The translations under genes were made by a program, and so were the position numbers. DNA of 48,073 nucleotides from contig JBPCUO010000037.1 in NCBI GenBank assembly GCA_051011135.1, positions 1 to 48,073 on the forward strand, read 5' to 3'. Origin of the DNA: JACOND01 sp051011135 (lineage in GTDB: Bacteria; Bdellovibrionota; Bdellovibrionia; Bdellovibrionales; UBA1609). Below are positions 39,940 through 48,073 of this stretch, piece after piece. The notes under the pieces were generated by a model. That model was not told the DNA's origin, searched no databases, and saw only the letters and a list, made by a program, of their open reading frames with translations. How positions within the stretch are numbered: position 1 is the first letter of the stretch; each line of letters begins with the position of its first letter.

Positions 39940-40872
39940 TTATCCTTTGCTTTCTTCTGATTCTTTTTTGGTTTTTTCTTTTTCTAACGAAGGAGGAGTC
40001 CCTTCCGTTTTTTGTGTTTCTGTTTTTTGTGTTTCTGAATCCAATTCCAATTCAATTTCTGTATCTTCTGCCATCCCCGCAGCCACTAAAGTTCTTGTTT
40101 TGTTAACTTGCACGACCGTTAAACCGTCTGACTTTGTAGTTTCTTGCTTATGAGAAACAGCAACTTTTTTTGTATCTTTACCTGTTTTTTCCCAACCTTT
40201 TAGACAAGCCTCTCCAACAAGCTCTGTAAAAAATTTAATCGAGCGATTGGAATCATCATTAGCAGGAATAGGATAAGCGATATCCGTTGGATCACAATTG
40301 GTATCTACAATAGCGACCACAGGTATTTTTAATCTTTTGGCTTCGCTCACTGCAATTTTTTCTTTATTGATATCTACAACAAAAAGAGCGGCAGGCACAT
40401 CTTTCATATCTTTAATGCCACAAAAAAATTCTTCCATTTTTAAATATTCTTTTTCAATTTTATTTCTTTCTTTTTTAGAGTAACGATCCAGATCAAATCT
40501 TTCTTTCATTTGTTGAATCTTTTTCATACGATCAATACTCACTTTGATCGTTAAGAAATTTGTTAGCGTTCCACCCAACCATCTTTTATTCACATAAAAT
40601 TGATGACTTTTTTCAGCCGCTTCGCGAGTGCTTGCCAAAGCCTGAGGTTTTGTTCCTACAAAAACAATCTTTCCTCCTCGAGCCGTTGTTTCTTCTAAAA
40701 ATTGAAGAGCTTTTTTGGTGTAGTTAAGAGTTTTTTGAAGATCGATAATATGAATACCACCTTGTTCTGTATAAACAAAAGGTTTCATCTTAGGATTCCA
40801 TTTTTGAATCTCATGACCAAAATGCACCCCGGCAGTGATCATATTTTTAATATTTAATTCTTGTAAGGACAT
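39940..40872 (-). CDS. rpsB: Ribosomal protein uS2 with an acidic C-terminal extension
   Basis: The 310-residue protein starts MSLQELNIKNMITAGVHFGH. It shows KMKPFVYTEQGGIHIIDLQK, NKRWLGGTLTNFLTIK and KRLKIPVVAIVDTNCDP, all S2 signatures. An in-frame start at 40923 is rejected because it adds a non-homologous segment covering the promoter. After the S2 fold (about 235 residues) there is a tail of about 75 residues rich in Lys, Glu and Thr, with the unit TQKTE repeated at DNA level. It is the first gene of rpsB-tsf-pyrH-frr. Confidence 0.95.
   Translation of the reverse strand: MSLQELNIKNMITAGVHFGHEIQKWNPKMKPFVYTEQGGIHIIDLQKTLNYTKKALQFLEETTARGGKIVFVGTKPQALASTREAAEKSHQFYVNKRWLGGTLTNFLTIKVSIDRMKKIQQMKERFDLDRYSKKERNKIEKEYLKMEEFFCGIKDMKDVPAALFVVDINKEKIAVSEAKRLKIPVVAIVDTNCDPTDIAYPIPANDDSNRSIKFFTELVGEACLKGWEKTGKDTKKVAVSHKQETTKSDGLTVVQVNKTRTLVAAGMAEDTEIELELDSETQKTETQKTEGTPPSLEKEKTKKESEESKG
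40008..40037 (-). repeat. 15-bp tandem repeat in the rpsB tail
   Basis: The plus-strand unit GTTTTTTGTGTTTCT (or its one-base variant) occurs twice in tandem and encodes TQKTE twice. It keeps the frame and lies in the non-conserved C-terminal tail. Confidence 0.55.
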
Positions 40873-40887
40873 ATTTCTATTTTCTCT

Positions 40888-40915
40888 ATCATAGTCTCTG
40901 GAAAAAAAGCAACAA
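40888..40915 (-). promoter_or_regulatory. Sigma-70-type promoter for rpsB-tsf-pyrH-frr
   Basis: On the minus strand TTGTTG (40915 to 40910) and TATGAT (40893 to 40888) are spaced by 16 bases. The start of transcription would be about 8 bases before the ATG at 40872, so the leader is very short. This leaves no space for the usual S2 autoregulatory leader RNA. Confidence 0.5.
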
Positions 40916-40950
40916 TTCTTCAAGGTTTTTCTCGAAAAACAGCTCCTTTT

Positions 40951-42930
40951 TTAAATCATAGAGCCCGGATCTCTATCTAACTTGACTCGTACAAAAGCTT
41001 TTTCTTTAAAAGATTTTAAAAAATCCTCTAGAAAATTTTGCAAAACACCAGAATGAAGGCTCTTTATTAAAATTTGAAATCGATAGCGGTTTTTGATTTT
41101 AAAAATAGGAGCAGGGCTAGGTCCCAAAAGAATAAAATTCTCAGCAGGTTTTTTCTTTTCAGCCAGTTGGGCCAGCTCTTTTATAAACTGCTTTCCTTCC
41201 TCTTCTTTTAAGCTATCTACCTCTATTAAACAAAGACGAGAAAAGGGAGGATAAAAGAGTTTTTTTCTTATTTTTAACTCTTCTTTAGCAAAAGCTTCGT
41301 AATCATGATTTTTCATAAAATTTAAACTTAAGTGCCCAGGATTAAAAGTCTGAAGCAAAACTTCTCCGCCTTCTTTTCTTCCCGCTCGACCCGCCATTTG
41401 CAATAAAATTTGAAAAGTTCTTTCTGTCGCTCTAAAATCTGGAAAATGAAATCCCATATCTGCTAATAAAAGACCTACCAGTTCAATGGAAGGAAAGTCT
41501 AATCCCTTAGAAAGCATTTGAGTTCCTATAATAATTTGAGCTTCTTTTTTTTCTACAACTTTCATAAAATTTTCCATTTCCTGTCTCGAATCAATAGCGT
41601 CTCTATCGGCTCGAATCACTCGAACTTCTGGAAATAAATTTTTAATCACTTGCTCAACGCCTTCTGTTCCTAAGCCTTTTTCTAGCCACTTGTCTTTTGA
41701 TTGGCAGTTAGGGCATCTATCAGGTTTTTTTTCCACATAAGAACAATAGTGGCACAAAAGATGTTGGGATTGATGAAGGGTTAGCGTCAAATCACAGTTA
41801 GGGCAACTTAAACAATATCCACATTGCTTACATAAAAGAGAATGCGCGACCCCTCTACGATTTAAAAAAAGAGCGACTTGTTTGTCTCGGCTTAAAGTTT
41901 CTTGGATTTGAACAAAAAGTTTTTCACTTAACCAAAAAGGACCCTCTTTAGATTGATTTTCTTTTAAATCCACAATGCTCACTGAAGGAAGCGCTTGTTG
42001 AAAAGCTCTTTTTGTAAGTTTATGAAGTTGATAGAAGCCTTTGTCGGCCTGATGCCAAGAAGAAAGAGAAGGAGTCGCTGAACCTAAGACAATAGGCAGA
42101 TCTAATTCCTTGGCTAAAACAATAGCACTGTCTCGGGCGTTGTATCTAAATTTTTCTTCTTGTTTAAAACTTCCATCATGCTCTTCATCAACAATAATTA
42201 AACCGAGCTTTGGCAAAGGACAAAATAAAGCAGAGCGGGTTCCTATTAAAATAGATTTTTTTTGATTTAAAAACTGCTGCCATACATCTGTTTTTTTTCT
42301 AGGAGTAATTTGAGAATGCAACACTCCCACTTGATCAGGAAAAGTTTCAGAAAATCTTTGAACAATTTGTGGTGTTAAAAAAATTTCTGGAAGAAGCAGC
42401 AAAACTTGCCGGCCTTTTTTTAAAACATCCTCTGTTAACTTTTTATAAACTTCTGTTTTTCCACTTCCTGTGACTCCATAAAGCAAATGTGTCTTAAATT
42501 GAGAATTTGATAAGATGGATGTCACGCATTTTTCTTGTTCTTCATTTAGTTTAAGTTGTTTTGTTTTTAGAGGAGTGGCTTTTTCTTCCTCTAGCTCGGT
42601 GTTTTTCTTTTTTTTAAAAACTAAAGGCGGGAAACTTAAATCGGCCACGAGGCCTAAAGGATAAAAATAATAACGACTTAACCACTTCAACCAATTGAGT
42701 CTCCCCTGGGAAAGAGGGGGATAATCCTCTTCAACTTTTAAAATCGCTTTTAAATTTTTATATTTATGAGCCTGAGGATCTTCTTGAAATACTAAAGCAG
42801 AAACTTGCCGTTTTCCTAAAGGGACTTCTACTTTTTGCCCTAAAGATAATGGAGTCGAAGATTGATAGCTTAAAGTTTTAAATAAAGGGCTTTTTAAAGC
42901 CACTTCATAGTAATAAGTAGAATTTTTCAT
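40951..42930 (-). CDS. priA: Primosomal protein N' (replication restart helicase PriA)
   Basis: PriA loads the replisome at stalled forks. The 659-residue superfamily 2 helicase shows Walker A LLYGVTGSGKTEVYKKL, the DEEH box IIVDEEHDGSFKQEE, LGSATPSLSSW and IIGTQMLSKGLDFP. The zinc cluster is CKQCGYCLSCPNC followed by CHYC and CPNC, the expected eight-Cys pattern. It is some 70 residues shorter than E. coli PriA, mainly in the N-terminal DNA-binding domain. It is upstream of rpsB on the same strand and divergent from the lipoprotein gene. Confidence 0.95.
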   Translation of the reverse strand: MKNSTYYYEVALKSPLFKTLSYQSSTPLSLGQKVEVPLGKRQVSALVFQEDPQAHKYKNLKAILKVEEDYPPLSQGRLNWLKWLSRYYFYPLGLVADLSFPPLVFKKKKNTELEEEKATPLKTKQLKLNEEQEKCVTSILSNSQFKTHLLYGVTGSGKTEVYKKLTEDVLKKGRQVLLLLPEIFLTPQIVQRFSETFPDQVGVLHSQITPRKKTDVWQQFLNQKKSILIGTRSALFCPLPKLGLIIVDEEHDGSFKQEEKFRYNARDSAIVLAKELDLPIVLGSATPSLSSWHQADKGFYQLHKLTKRAFQQALPSVSIVDLKENQSKEGPFWLSEKLFVQIQETLSRDKQVALFLNRRGVAHSLLCKQCGYCLSCPNCDLTLTLHQSQHLLCHYCSYVEKKPDRCPNCQSKDKWLEKGLGTEGVEQVIKNLFPEVRVIRADRDAIDSRQEMENFMKVVEKKEAQIIIGTQMLSKGLDFPSIELVGLLLADMGFHFPDFRATERTFQILLQMAGRAGRKEGGEVLLQTFNPGHLSLNFMKNHDYEAFAKEELKIRKKLFYPPFSRLCLIEVDSLKEEEGKQFIKELAQLAEKKKPAENFILLGPSPAPIFKIKNRYRFQILIKSLHSGVLQNFLEDFLKSFKEKAFVRVKLDRDPGSMI

Positions 42931-43026
42931 CTTTTTCCCAAGTCTTGTTTTTATTCCCAGTTTTTTTCTCTAAAACTCTTTAGTTTTAGCATGCTTTAAC
43001 CGATTATTTTATAACAGGGTTTATTT

Positions 43027-44304
43027 ATGAGTTTAATAAAAAAAAGCACCATTTTCTTCTTCTTGATTTCCGGTATTTCTTGCACAATCAATCCTGGAAT
43101 CAACCAAGCTTCTAATACTCCTTTTGCCTCAACCAATTATCAGCCTCGTCCTCCTTTTAACCCGAATGCCCCTAATCCTCAAATTAATCCGAATAATCCC
43201 AATCCTCAAACGCCAAATCAACCTGCTGCTCCGGCTCCTGGGTTTCAAAATACTTATTATCCTTTTGATCTTGTTGTCGACACAATAGCCTTTATGGAAT
43301 GCCCCGGTAGAATTCATGCTAACAACCTTAACTTTTTTACTTTTAAATTTGCTTCTTATCGTGAAGGAGTTGGTTTTAATAAAAGTTTTTTAAAAAATTT
43401 TCCTAAGGATCTTTATACTGTCCCAAATATTAAATCTACAATAAAAAGTTCTCAATACTTACAAACGGAAGCAAAAATTGCATTAACTGAAATAGGAGCT
43501 CCTACAGTCCCGTATAATGTAAGTGGTGGCCAAACAAATGGTGTCGCTCGCTTTCGTCCTGAATTTTCTACTTATGGTTTTGTTGACTCTCTTTTTGCTT
43601 CACCTAAGCATAAATTGTTAGAAATTGCAAAAGGAAGAAAACTAGAAGCTAATTTTCCTATTGCAGCTGGTAGCCTTTCTAGTATCACTTCTTCTCTTGG
43701 AGAAAATCTTGAGTTTACCCTAACTTATAATAAAGCAGCAAAAGATAGTTTATATCCTATTGCTTTAAAAGAAGGTCTTTTTTATGGAAGATCTTATGGG
43801 ATTGAATTAGAAGGGGGGCTTTATGAAAAAAGCTATTTATCCGAAATTGAAGAGAAAAATCTTGCAACAGGGAAAAAAGAAAAGTCTTGGGATTGCCCAA
43901 GTAGATTAAGAATTCCTATTCTTCGACATAGCTCTATAACTCAGCAAGTTTATAACCAAGGTGTCGCTTACTTTAAATATCATAACATTTCCCAAGAAGG
44001 ATCTTGTGTAACTGATCGCGCTCGAACAGGGCTGAGTAACAGTGATAAAGAATTTATAAAACTTATTCTTTCAAAAAATGCTTTTTCTATTGGAGAAGTT
44101 CATCTTTGGAAAGAGGGTAAGCTAGAAGGAACAAGAAGGCCTTGTATTGTTCCAAGAGATGGTAACCATAGATGTTATAGCATAAATAATCTAGCAAGAA
44201 TAGAATTTGATACGAGTAAAGCATGTAGTTTTGAAACTAATAATCAAGGTCAATATTTAAAATATTGCCCAACTTATCTTTCAGTTTGCACAAGAAGAAA
44301 ATAA
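43027..44304 (+). CDS. Putative lipoprotein with Pro/Asn-rich linker
   Basis: No family is recognised. The 425-residue product has a hydrophobic signal ending FLISGISC, a plausible lipobox with Cys19. It is followed by a Pro/Asn-rich low-complexity linker (about 30 to 72, NPNAPNPQINPNNPNPQTPN) and a large globular part with several Cys. After removal of the signal it would be a lipid-anchored periplasmic or surface protein held off the membrane by the linker. It is followed after 48 bases by a barrel protein in the same direction, so the two may act together at the outer membrane. Confidence 0.65.
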   Translation: MSLIKKSTIFFFLISGISCTINPGINQASNTPFASTNYQPRPPFNPNAPNPQINPNNPNPQTPNQPAAPAPGFQNTYYPFDLVVDTIAFMECPGRIHANNLNFFTFKFASYREGVGFNKSFLKNFPKDLYTVPNIKSTIKSSQYLQTEAKIALTEIGAPTVPYNVSGGQTNGVARFRPEFSTYGFVDSLFASPKHKLLEIAKGRKLEANFPIAAGSLSSITSSLGENLEFTLTYNKAAKDSLYPIALKEGLFYGRSYGIELEGGLYEKSYLSEIEEKNLATGKKEKSWDCPSRLRIPILRHSSITQQVYNQGVAYFKYHNISQEGSCVTDRARTGLSNSDKEFIKLILSKNAFSIGEVHLWKEGKLEGTRRPCIVPRDGNHRCYSINNLARIEFDTSKACSFETNNQGQYLKYCPTYLSVCTRRK

Positions 44305-44352
44305 TTTCTTTTACTTTTGACAGAATTTCTTTTTTAAATCATCCTTTAAAAA

Positions 44353-45192
44353 ATGAAAATCTATCTCCCTCTTCTTTTTTTAATCTTAGAAGCTCAAGCT
44401 CTTTATGCCAGTCCTACATCTTCTCAAACCTTATTATCTTCTCCTTTTCATTTAGCTTATCAAGGTGCTGGTATTGCTTCTTTTGGAGAAAACTTTTCTT
44501 ATCTTTTAAATCCAGCCGCTTTAGGTTTTCATAGACGATCTAAATCCGCTTTGGCTTACACTAGGAAGCAAGATAAAAACCAAATGCTCAGTTTTGCTAT
44601 TACAGATTTAAAATCAGGATTTCCGCTAGGTTTTAACTATGAACGATACTGGTCTTCTCAGTTCACTAAAGAAGATCTTTATAAAGTTCATATATCTTCT
44701 GGAGTTGCTATCAATCCTTTTCTTGCTTTTGGAGTTAATATAGAACGAGAAGTTTTTAAAAAAGAAAAAAAATGGTATGGAAGCTTGGGAGCTTTACTTC
44801 GAATCAGTTCCAAAACAGGTATAGGCTTAACAGCAAATGATCTCGTTTTTTATAATGATTCTTCCCTGCAAAATCAGAGATCTAAATCTTTAAATCTAGG
44901 ATTTTATCAAAAATTTTTAAAAAGCTTTAGAGCTCGGTTAGATGTTTCTTATCAAAAAGGGGGGGCTACAAATTTGATTCAAGATGATTATTGGATGGGA
45001 AAAGCTTCTATAGAAAGTTTTTTAAGAAAGTTTATTGTTGTAAGATTAGGCTCTTCTTTTAATTTTGAAACTAAGGAAGATACTTATGGTGCAGGTCTTT
45101 CTTTTTATGGACCTAAGCTGCAACTGGATTATCAAACGGAAAAAAGACAATCCTTTTATCAACATGCTCTTATTTTAAAACTTCTGATTTAA
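44353..45192 (+). CDS. Outer-membrane beta-barrel protein, FadL/PorV-like pattern
   Basis: The 279-residue product has a signal peptide (about 1 to 19, ending ALYAS). It then has alternating hydrophobic and polar residues in many short strands separated by turns. The segment YLLNPAALGFHRRS resembles the NPAAL motif near the start of FadL and PorV/PorQ-type barrels. Strands such as ISSGVAINPFLAFGVNIE and RSKSLNLGFYQKF, and the aromatic/hydrophobic C-terminus, support a barrel. Substrate and partner are unknown. Its stop overlaps that of the convergent TonB-like gene. Confidence 0.65.
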   Translation: MKIYLPLLFLILEAQALYASPTSSQTLLSSPFHLAYQGAGIASFGENFSYLLNPAALGFHRRSKSALAYTRKQDKNQMLSFAITDLKSGFPLGFNYERYWSSQFTKEDLYKVHISSGVAINPFLAFGVNIEREVFKKEKKWYGSLGALLRISSKTGIGLTANDLVFYNDSSLQNQRSKSLNLGFYQKFLKSFRARLDVSYQKGGATNLIQDDYWMGKASIESFLRKFIVVRLGSSFNFETKEDTYGAGLSFYGPKLQLDYQTEKRQSFYQHALILKLLI

Positions 45193-46364
45193 TTTTTTTT
45201 ATTTTTATGGCGAAGTTGCAATCGATCCGCTTGCTCACCTTGCAAAACAAAATTCAATCGATGTTCAACCCAAGTTTCTTGATCTGGTAAAAACTCATAG
45301 AGTGCCAAGAGTTTTAAAACATATTTATCTAGCTCGGAATATCCAGAAGATTGCCTTAAAGAAATTTCATTTACAATTCCTTCCTTAGAAATAAAATAAT
45401 GAAGAATAATTTGTCCTTCCATTTTATTTCGTCTCGCAAAGTCAGGATAAGCAATTGGAGGATTCCCTCGTCTTTGTTTCATTTTAAAAAAGTTTTTAAA
45501 TCCCTTAGGAAGTTCTGAAGATTTAATTTTTTCAAAAGAAATTTTAGCGTCCTGTTTGCTAGGAGCTTTTGGTTTTTTAGAAGAATCGTTTCCATCTTCT
45601 TCTAAAATAGAATCTTCTGTCGGTTTTTCAAGAGATTCTTTTGCTGCTTCTGGAGCCCCTTCTGAGGACCCTTCTATATTGTTTTCAGAGCTCGGTTTAG
45701 CATCTTCTTTTGGAGTTGAATCTTTTTTATTGTTTTCAGAAGTTGTTTCTTTAGCTTCTTTTGGAGTAAGCTTGTTAGAAGAATCTTTGGCGGTATCTTC
45801 TAGAGACGCATCCTCTTTTGGTTTTTTAGAAGATTTTGCTTCTAAATTTTTAATAGGTTCCTTTTTTTGACTACCTTCTTTATCGAAGGATAATTCCTCA
45901 AACAAATCTTCCTTTTTTTCTAAAGCTTTGTTTTTTATATTCTCTAAAGCATCTCTTGCTTTTTGAGCTTCTTTTAAAGGGGAAAACCTCCCCTTTTTTG
46001 ATAAAGACGAATCTTCTAAGTTTTCATCAAGGGGCGGCTCTTTTGGAGAAGCTGCTTTTTTCCCTCGAAGATCTTGATTGGAAAATTCTAAGTCATTTGA
46101 TTTTGGTTTAGAGTTTTTTCTCCATTGAGAAAAAACTTTTTTAGACTTCGTTGGAGCTTGTGGTTTTGAATCCTGCTTGTTTCCTGCTTGGTTTTTGCTT
46201 AAAAAATTATTTTTCTCTAGATCTTTTTCTACTAAAGTTTCCTCTTTAGGGCCTAAACTTTCAACAGGTTTAGGAGCCTCTGTTTTGCGATGATTAAAAT
46301 AAAGAATCACTCCTCCTATTAAATGAACAAGAACAGAAATATAAATAAATTTTTTCAAACTCAT
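45189..46364 (-). CDS. tonB: TonB-family energy transducer with a very long charged linker
   Basis: TonB passes proton-motive energy to outer-membrane transporters. The 391-residue protein has an N-terminal membrane helix (about 5 to 23), then a Lys/Glu/Ser/Pro-rich stretch of roughly 270 residues, and a C-terminal TonB domain. That domain includes NPPIAYPDFARRNKMEGQII, HYFISKEGIVNEISLRQSSG and LDKYVLKLLALYEFLP. The linker contains many imperfect KDSS/KEAxE units such as TKDSSNKLTPKEAKETTSEN, probably rigid enough to span a wide periplasm. No exbB or exbD is in the window. A role other than TonB (for example in periplasmic anchoring) is possible. Confidence 0.82.
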   Translation of the reverse strand: MSLKKFIYISVLVHLIGGVILYFNHRKTEAPKPVESLGPKEETLVEKDLEKNNFLSKNQAGNKQDSKPQAPTKSKKVFSQWRKNSKPKSNDLEFSNQDLRGKKAASPKEPPLDENLEDSSLSKKGRFSPLKEAQKARDALENIKNKALEKKEDLFEELSFDKEGSQKKEPIKNLEAKSSKKPKEDASLEDTAKDSSNKLTPKEAKETTSENNKKDSTPKEDAKPSSENNIEGSSEGAPEAAKESLEKPTEDSILEEDGNDSSKKPKAPSKQDAKISFEKIKSSELPKGFKNFFKMKQRRGNPPIAYPDFARRNKMEGQIILHYFISKEGIVNEISLRQSSGYSELDKYVLKLLALYEFLPDQETWVEHRLNFVLQGEQADRLQLRHKNKKN

Positions 46365-46388
46365 ATTTTTAATTTTAAACGATATCTT

Positions 46389-47393
46389 TTAAGAAACAAT
46401 CTTTTTACTAGCTTCTGACCAAGATTTTAAAGGGAATAGCTCCTTTCGTCTTGCTTTAAAAGCCTGTCGTTTCTCGAGGGAATTTTCTAAACAAGGAGCT
46501 AGATCTTTTTGTAAATCCTCCGCAAAAGATTCAAATTCTTCCAGAAAATCCAGCTCTCCCGAACAATGCAAAACCAGATCACAACCGGCTTGCAGAGTTT
46601 TTTTTATTTTTTCAGAATTAGAAAATTCTTTTAAAGCCAGCATCGTAATATCATCAGAGATCACAAGACCCTTAAAGCCTCTTTTATTTTTAAGCTCTTC
46701 TGTTAAAAGCAATTTTGAAAAGCTTGCCGGCAAGTTTTCAATATGAGGAAATTCAATATGAGCCGTCATAATACAAACATCTTCTTTATTAAAAAGAGTT
46801 TCAAAAATTTGTAATTGAGGCTGTAAATCCTGTAGAGACCTCAGATCTTTTGGTAAGATCTTATGAGAATCTTGCGACACTCCTCCATGCCCAGGGAAAT
46901 GTTTTAAACAAGCTTCCACGCCTCCCTGCTTTAATCCCCCGATAAAACAAAGGGCTTTTGTTGTAATATCTTCCGCCGTGCTGCCAAAGGTTCTTGTTTT
47001 TAATAAGGAGCTTTCTTCATGAGCCAGATCAACAACAGGTGCAAAATTAATATCAAAACCTAAGGCAGCAAGCATTTCTCCCAAAGCCTTTGCTGAAGCC
47101 AGAATGTCTTCCTCTTTTTTTTGAGACAACTCACTTGCAGAAGGCCAAGGAAAAGAGTTTTCAATATGGGAAAAGCGATTGACCCTGCCTCCTTCCATAT
47201 CGATACCAATCCAGGGAGCCGCTTTTCCTAAAGATTTAATCTCCTTGCACAGTTGATGGATTTGTTGAAAGTTTTTAAGATTCCTTTTAAAAAGAATCAC
47301 TCCTGCAACTTCTTGTTGAATTAAAAACTTTCTTTCTTTCGGGCTTAAACTGGTTGCTTTTAAACCTATTACCAAACTGGAACCTAATTTCAT
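46389..47393 (-). CDS. nagZ: Beta-N-acetylhexosaminidase NagZ
   Basis: NagZ removes N-acetylglucosamine from recycled peptidoglycan fragments in the cytoplasm. The 334-residue glycoside hydrolase family 3 protein shows VILFKRNLKN, WIGIDMEGGRVNRF, FAPVVDLA, and the diagnostic KHFPGHGGVSQDSHKILP with Lys164 and the Asp175/His177 pair. The nucleophile Asp lies in VISDDITMLAL. No signal peptide is seen. It lies between a peptide permease gene and tonB on one strand, which fits muropeptide uptake and recycling. Confidence 0.95.
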   Translation of the reverse strand: MKLGSSLVIGLKATSLSPKERKFLIQQEVAGVILFKRNLKNFQQIHQLCKEIKSLGKAAPWIGIDMEGGRVNRFSHIENSFPWPSASELSQKKEEDILASAKALGEMLAALGFDINFAPVVDLAHEESSLLKTRTFGSTAEDITTKALCFIGGLKQGGVEACLKHFPGHGGVSQDSHKILPKDLRSLQDLQPQLQIFETLFNKEDVCIMTAHIEFPHIENLPASFSKLLLTEELKNKRGFKGLVISDDITMLALKEFSNSEKIKKTLQAGCDLVLHCSGELDFLEEFESFAEDLQKDLAPCLENSLEKRQAFKARRKELFPLKSWSEASKKIVS

Positions 47394-47402
47394 TGTTTTG
47401 CT

Positions 47403-48073
47403 CTACTGCCTATGAGGATCAAAATAATCTCTCAAAGATTCTCCTAAAAAATTTAAACTCAATAAAAATAAAAATAAAAACAAAGAAGGAAACAAGCTTA
47501 AATGAGGAGCTTCTAAAAGATAATCTCGCCCTGAACTTAAAAGACCTCCCCAAGAGGAAACCTCTAAGGAGCTTCCTAAACCTAAAAAGTTTAATCCTGA
47601 TTCTGCAATTAAAACAGCAACCGCTTGAAACATAGAATGAACGGCTAACAAACCTAGAAGATTAGGCACGATATGCTTCCTTAATTTTAAAAAAAACGAC
47701 GCTCCATAAGATTCAGCGCTTAATACAAATTCTTTTTCTTTAAGATGCTTAACCTCTCCTCGAACTAAACGAGCAAAACCAGCCCAAGTGGAAAAACTTA
47801 AAGCAAAAATCAAATGACCAACTGTTGACCCCATCATTGCTAACAAAGTTAAAGCGAGTAAAAACTTAGGAAAAGACAAAACAATATCTGCCGCTCCCAT
47901 AATAAGAGTTTCTACATAAGATCCAAAAAATCCAGCCAAAACTCCAAGAATTAAACCTAGGCAAAGACTAATAGCCACCACTGTAAAAGTGACCCATAAA
48001 CTCAGCCTTGCTCCATAAATTAATTTTAATAATAAATCTTGCCCGTGCTCATCTAAACCTAGAAGATGTTGCC
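47403..48073 (-). CDS. dppC: Peptide ABC transporter permease, DppC/OppC type (partial, 5' end off edge)
   Basis: The frame is open to the window edge; a GTG at 47981 is internal. The edge sequence reads HLLGLDEHGQDLLLKLIYGA, matching the GTDxxGRDxxSRxxYGAR segment of DppC/OppC. Several membrane helices follow. The ATPase-coupling loop is LSAESYGASFFLKLRKHIVP, and the end NFLGESLRDYFDPHRQ is typical of the family. The protein would form a di- or oligopeptide importer with a second permease and ATPases outside the window. Being just upstream of nagZ, it may import cell-wall peptides. Confidence 0.9.
   Translation of the reverse strand, partial: QHLLGLDEHGQDLLLKLIYGARLSLWVTFTVVAISLCLGLILGVLAGFFGSYVETLIMGAADIVLSFPKFLLALTLLAMMGSTVGHLIFALSFSTWAGFARLVRGEVKHLKEKEFVLSAESYGASFFLKLRKHIVPNLLGLLAVHSMFQAVAVLIAESGLNFLGLGSSLEVSSWGGLLSSGRDYLLEAPHLSLFPSLFLFLFLLSLNFLGESLRDYFDPHRQ

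Noticed and set aside
40924..40950. Hairpin GTTTTT-CTCG-AAAAAC between priA and rpsB
   Set aside because: The stem is only A/T pairs plus one G-C and lacks a T-run, so it is not a credible terminator.
45556..45870. Plus-strand ORF of 104 codons rich in Ser and Phe
   Set aside because: It is the antisense shadow of the charged TonB linker repeats.
45500..46250. Repeat-rich stretch as a possible CRISPR or mobile element
   Set aside because: The repeats are imperfect codon-level repeats in a low-complexity protein linker. No constant direct repeats with unique spacers and no inverted ends are present.

Overview
The window is AT-rich chromosomal DNA of a Gram-negative bacterium. The Gram-negative evidence is a TonB-family protein, an RseP-type site-2 protease, a lipoprotein, an outer-membrane barrel, an MltD-like transglycosylase and type IV pilus genes. 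The rpsU-yqeY-dnaG-rpoD operon, an MglA-type small GTPase directly after dnaX-recR, csrA and a menaquinone cluster together suggest a former deltaproteobacterial lineage, most likely Bdellovibrionota. This is inference, because no rRNA gene is present. Packing is very tight: many genes overlap by 1 to 35 bases and convergent genes are often 0 to 4 bases apart. Several normally conserved neighbours are absent (ybaB, cdsA, dxr) and several proteins are degenerate, which points to a streamlined genome.

Region 1 to 1300 is the accessory part. It holds two tandem minus-strand pilin segments that both begin at the same 15-bp sequence, just after the codons for the processing site of a type IV pilin. 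They look like silent pilin cassettes. A small His/Cys-rich secreted-type protein and a CAT-anticodon tRNA follow. Region 1310 to 5600 (minus) is the macromolecular synthesis operon. Region 5700 to 14700 carries tadA, cinA-recA, a PilT/PilU-type ATPase with recX, alaS, an agmatinase-like gene, mutY and tatA.

Region 14703 to 22967 (minus) is one long gene string: polyprenyl synthase (frameshifted), rsmJ, a degenerate SpoIIE-type phosphatase, nth, thiB-thiP-thiQ and a transketolase. Thiamine uptake thus sits beside a thiamine-diphosphate enzyme. Region 23026 to 28329 holds a hotdog thioesterase and menE-menC-menA-menB, a small unlisted ORF, rsmE and csrA. The thioesterase and prenyl synthase fit menaquinone synthesis with the men genes.

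Region 28530 to 33400 (plus) has an MltD-like lytic transglycosylase, dnaX, recR, a degenerate MglA-like protein, a phosphopantetheinyl transferase and a small PilZ-like protein. Region 33415 to 42930 (minus) contains priA, then rpsB-tsf-pyrH-frr-uppS-rseP-tsaB-rluD and a small membrane protein. Region 43027 to 48073 has a lipoprotein, an outer-membrane barrel, a TonB-like protein, nagZ and the 3' part of a DppC-type peptide permease that runs off the right edge. No rRNA, insertion sequence, prophage or CRISPR array was seen.
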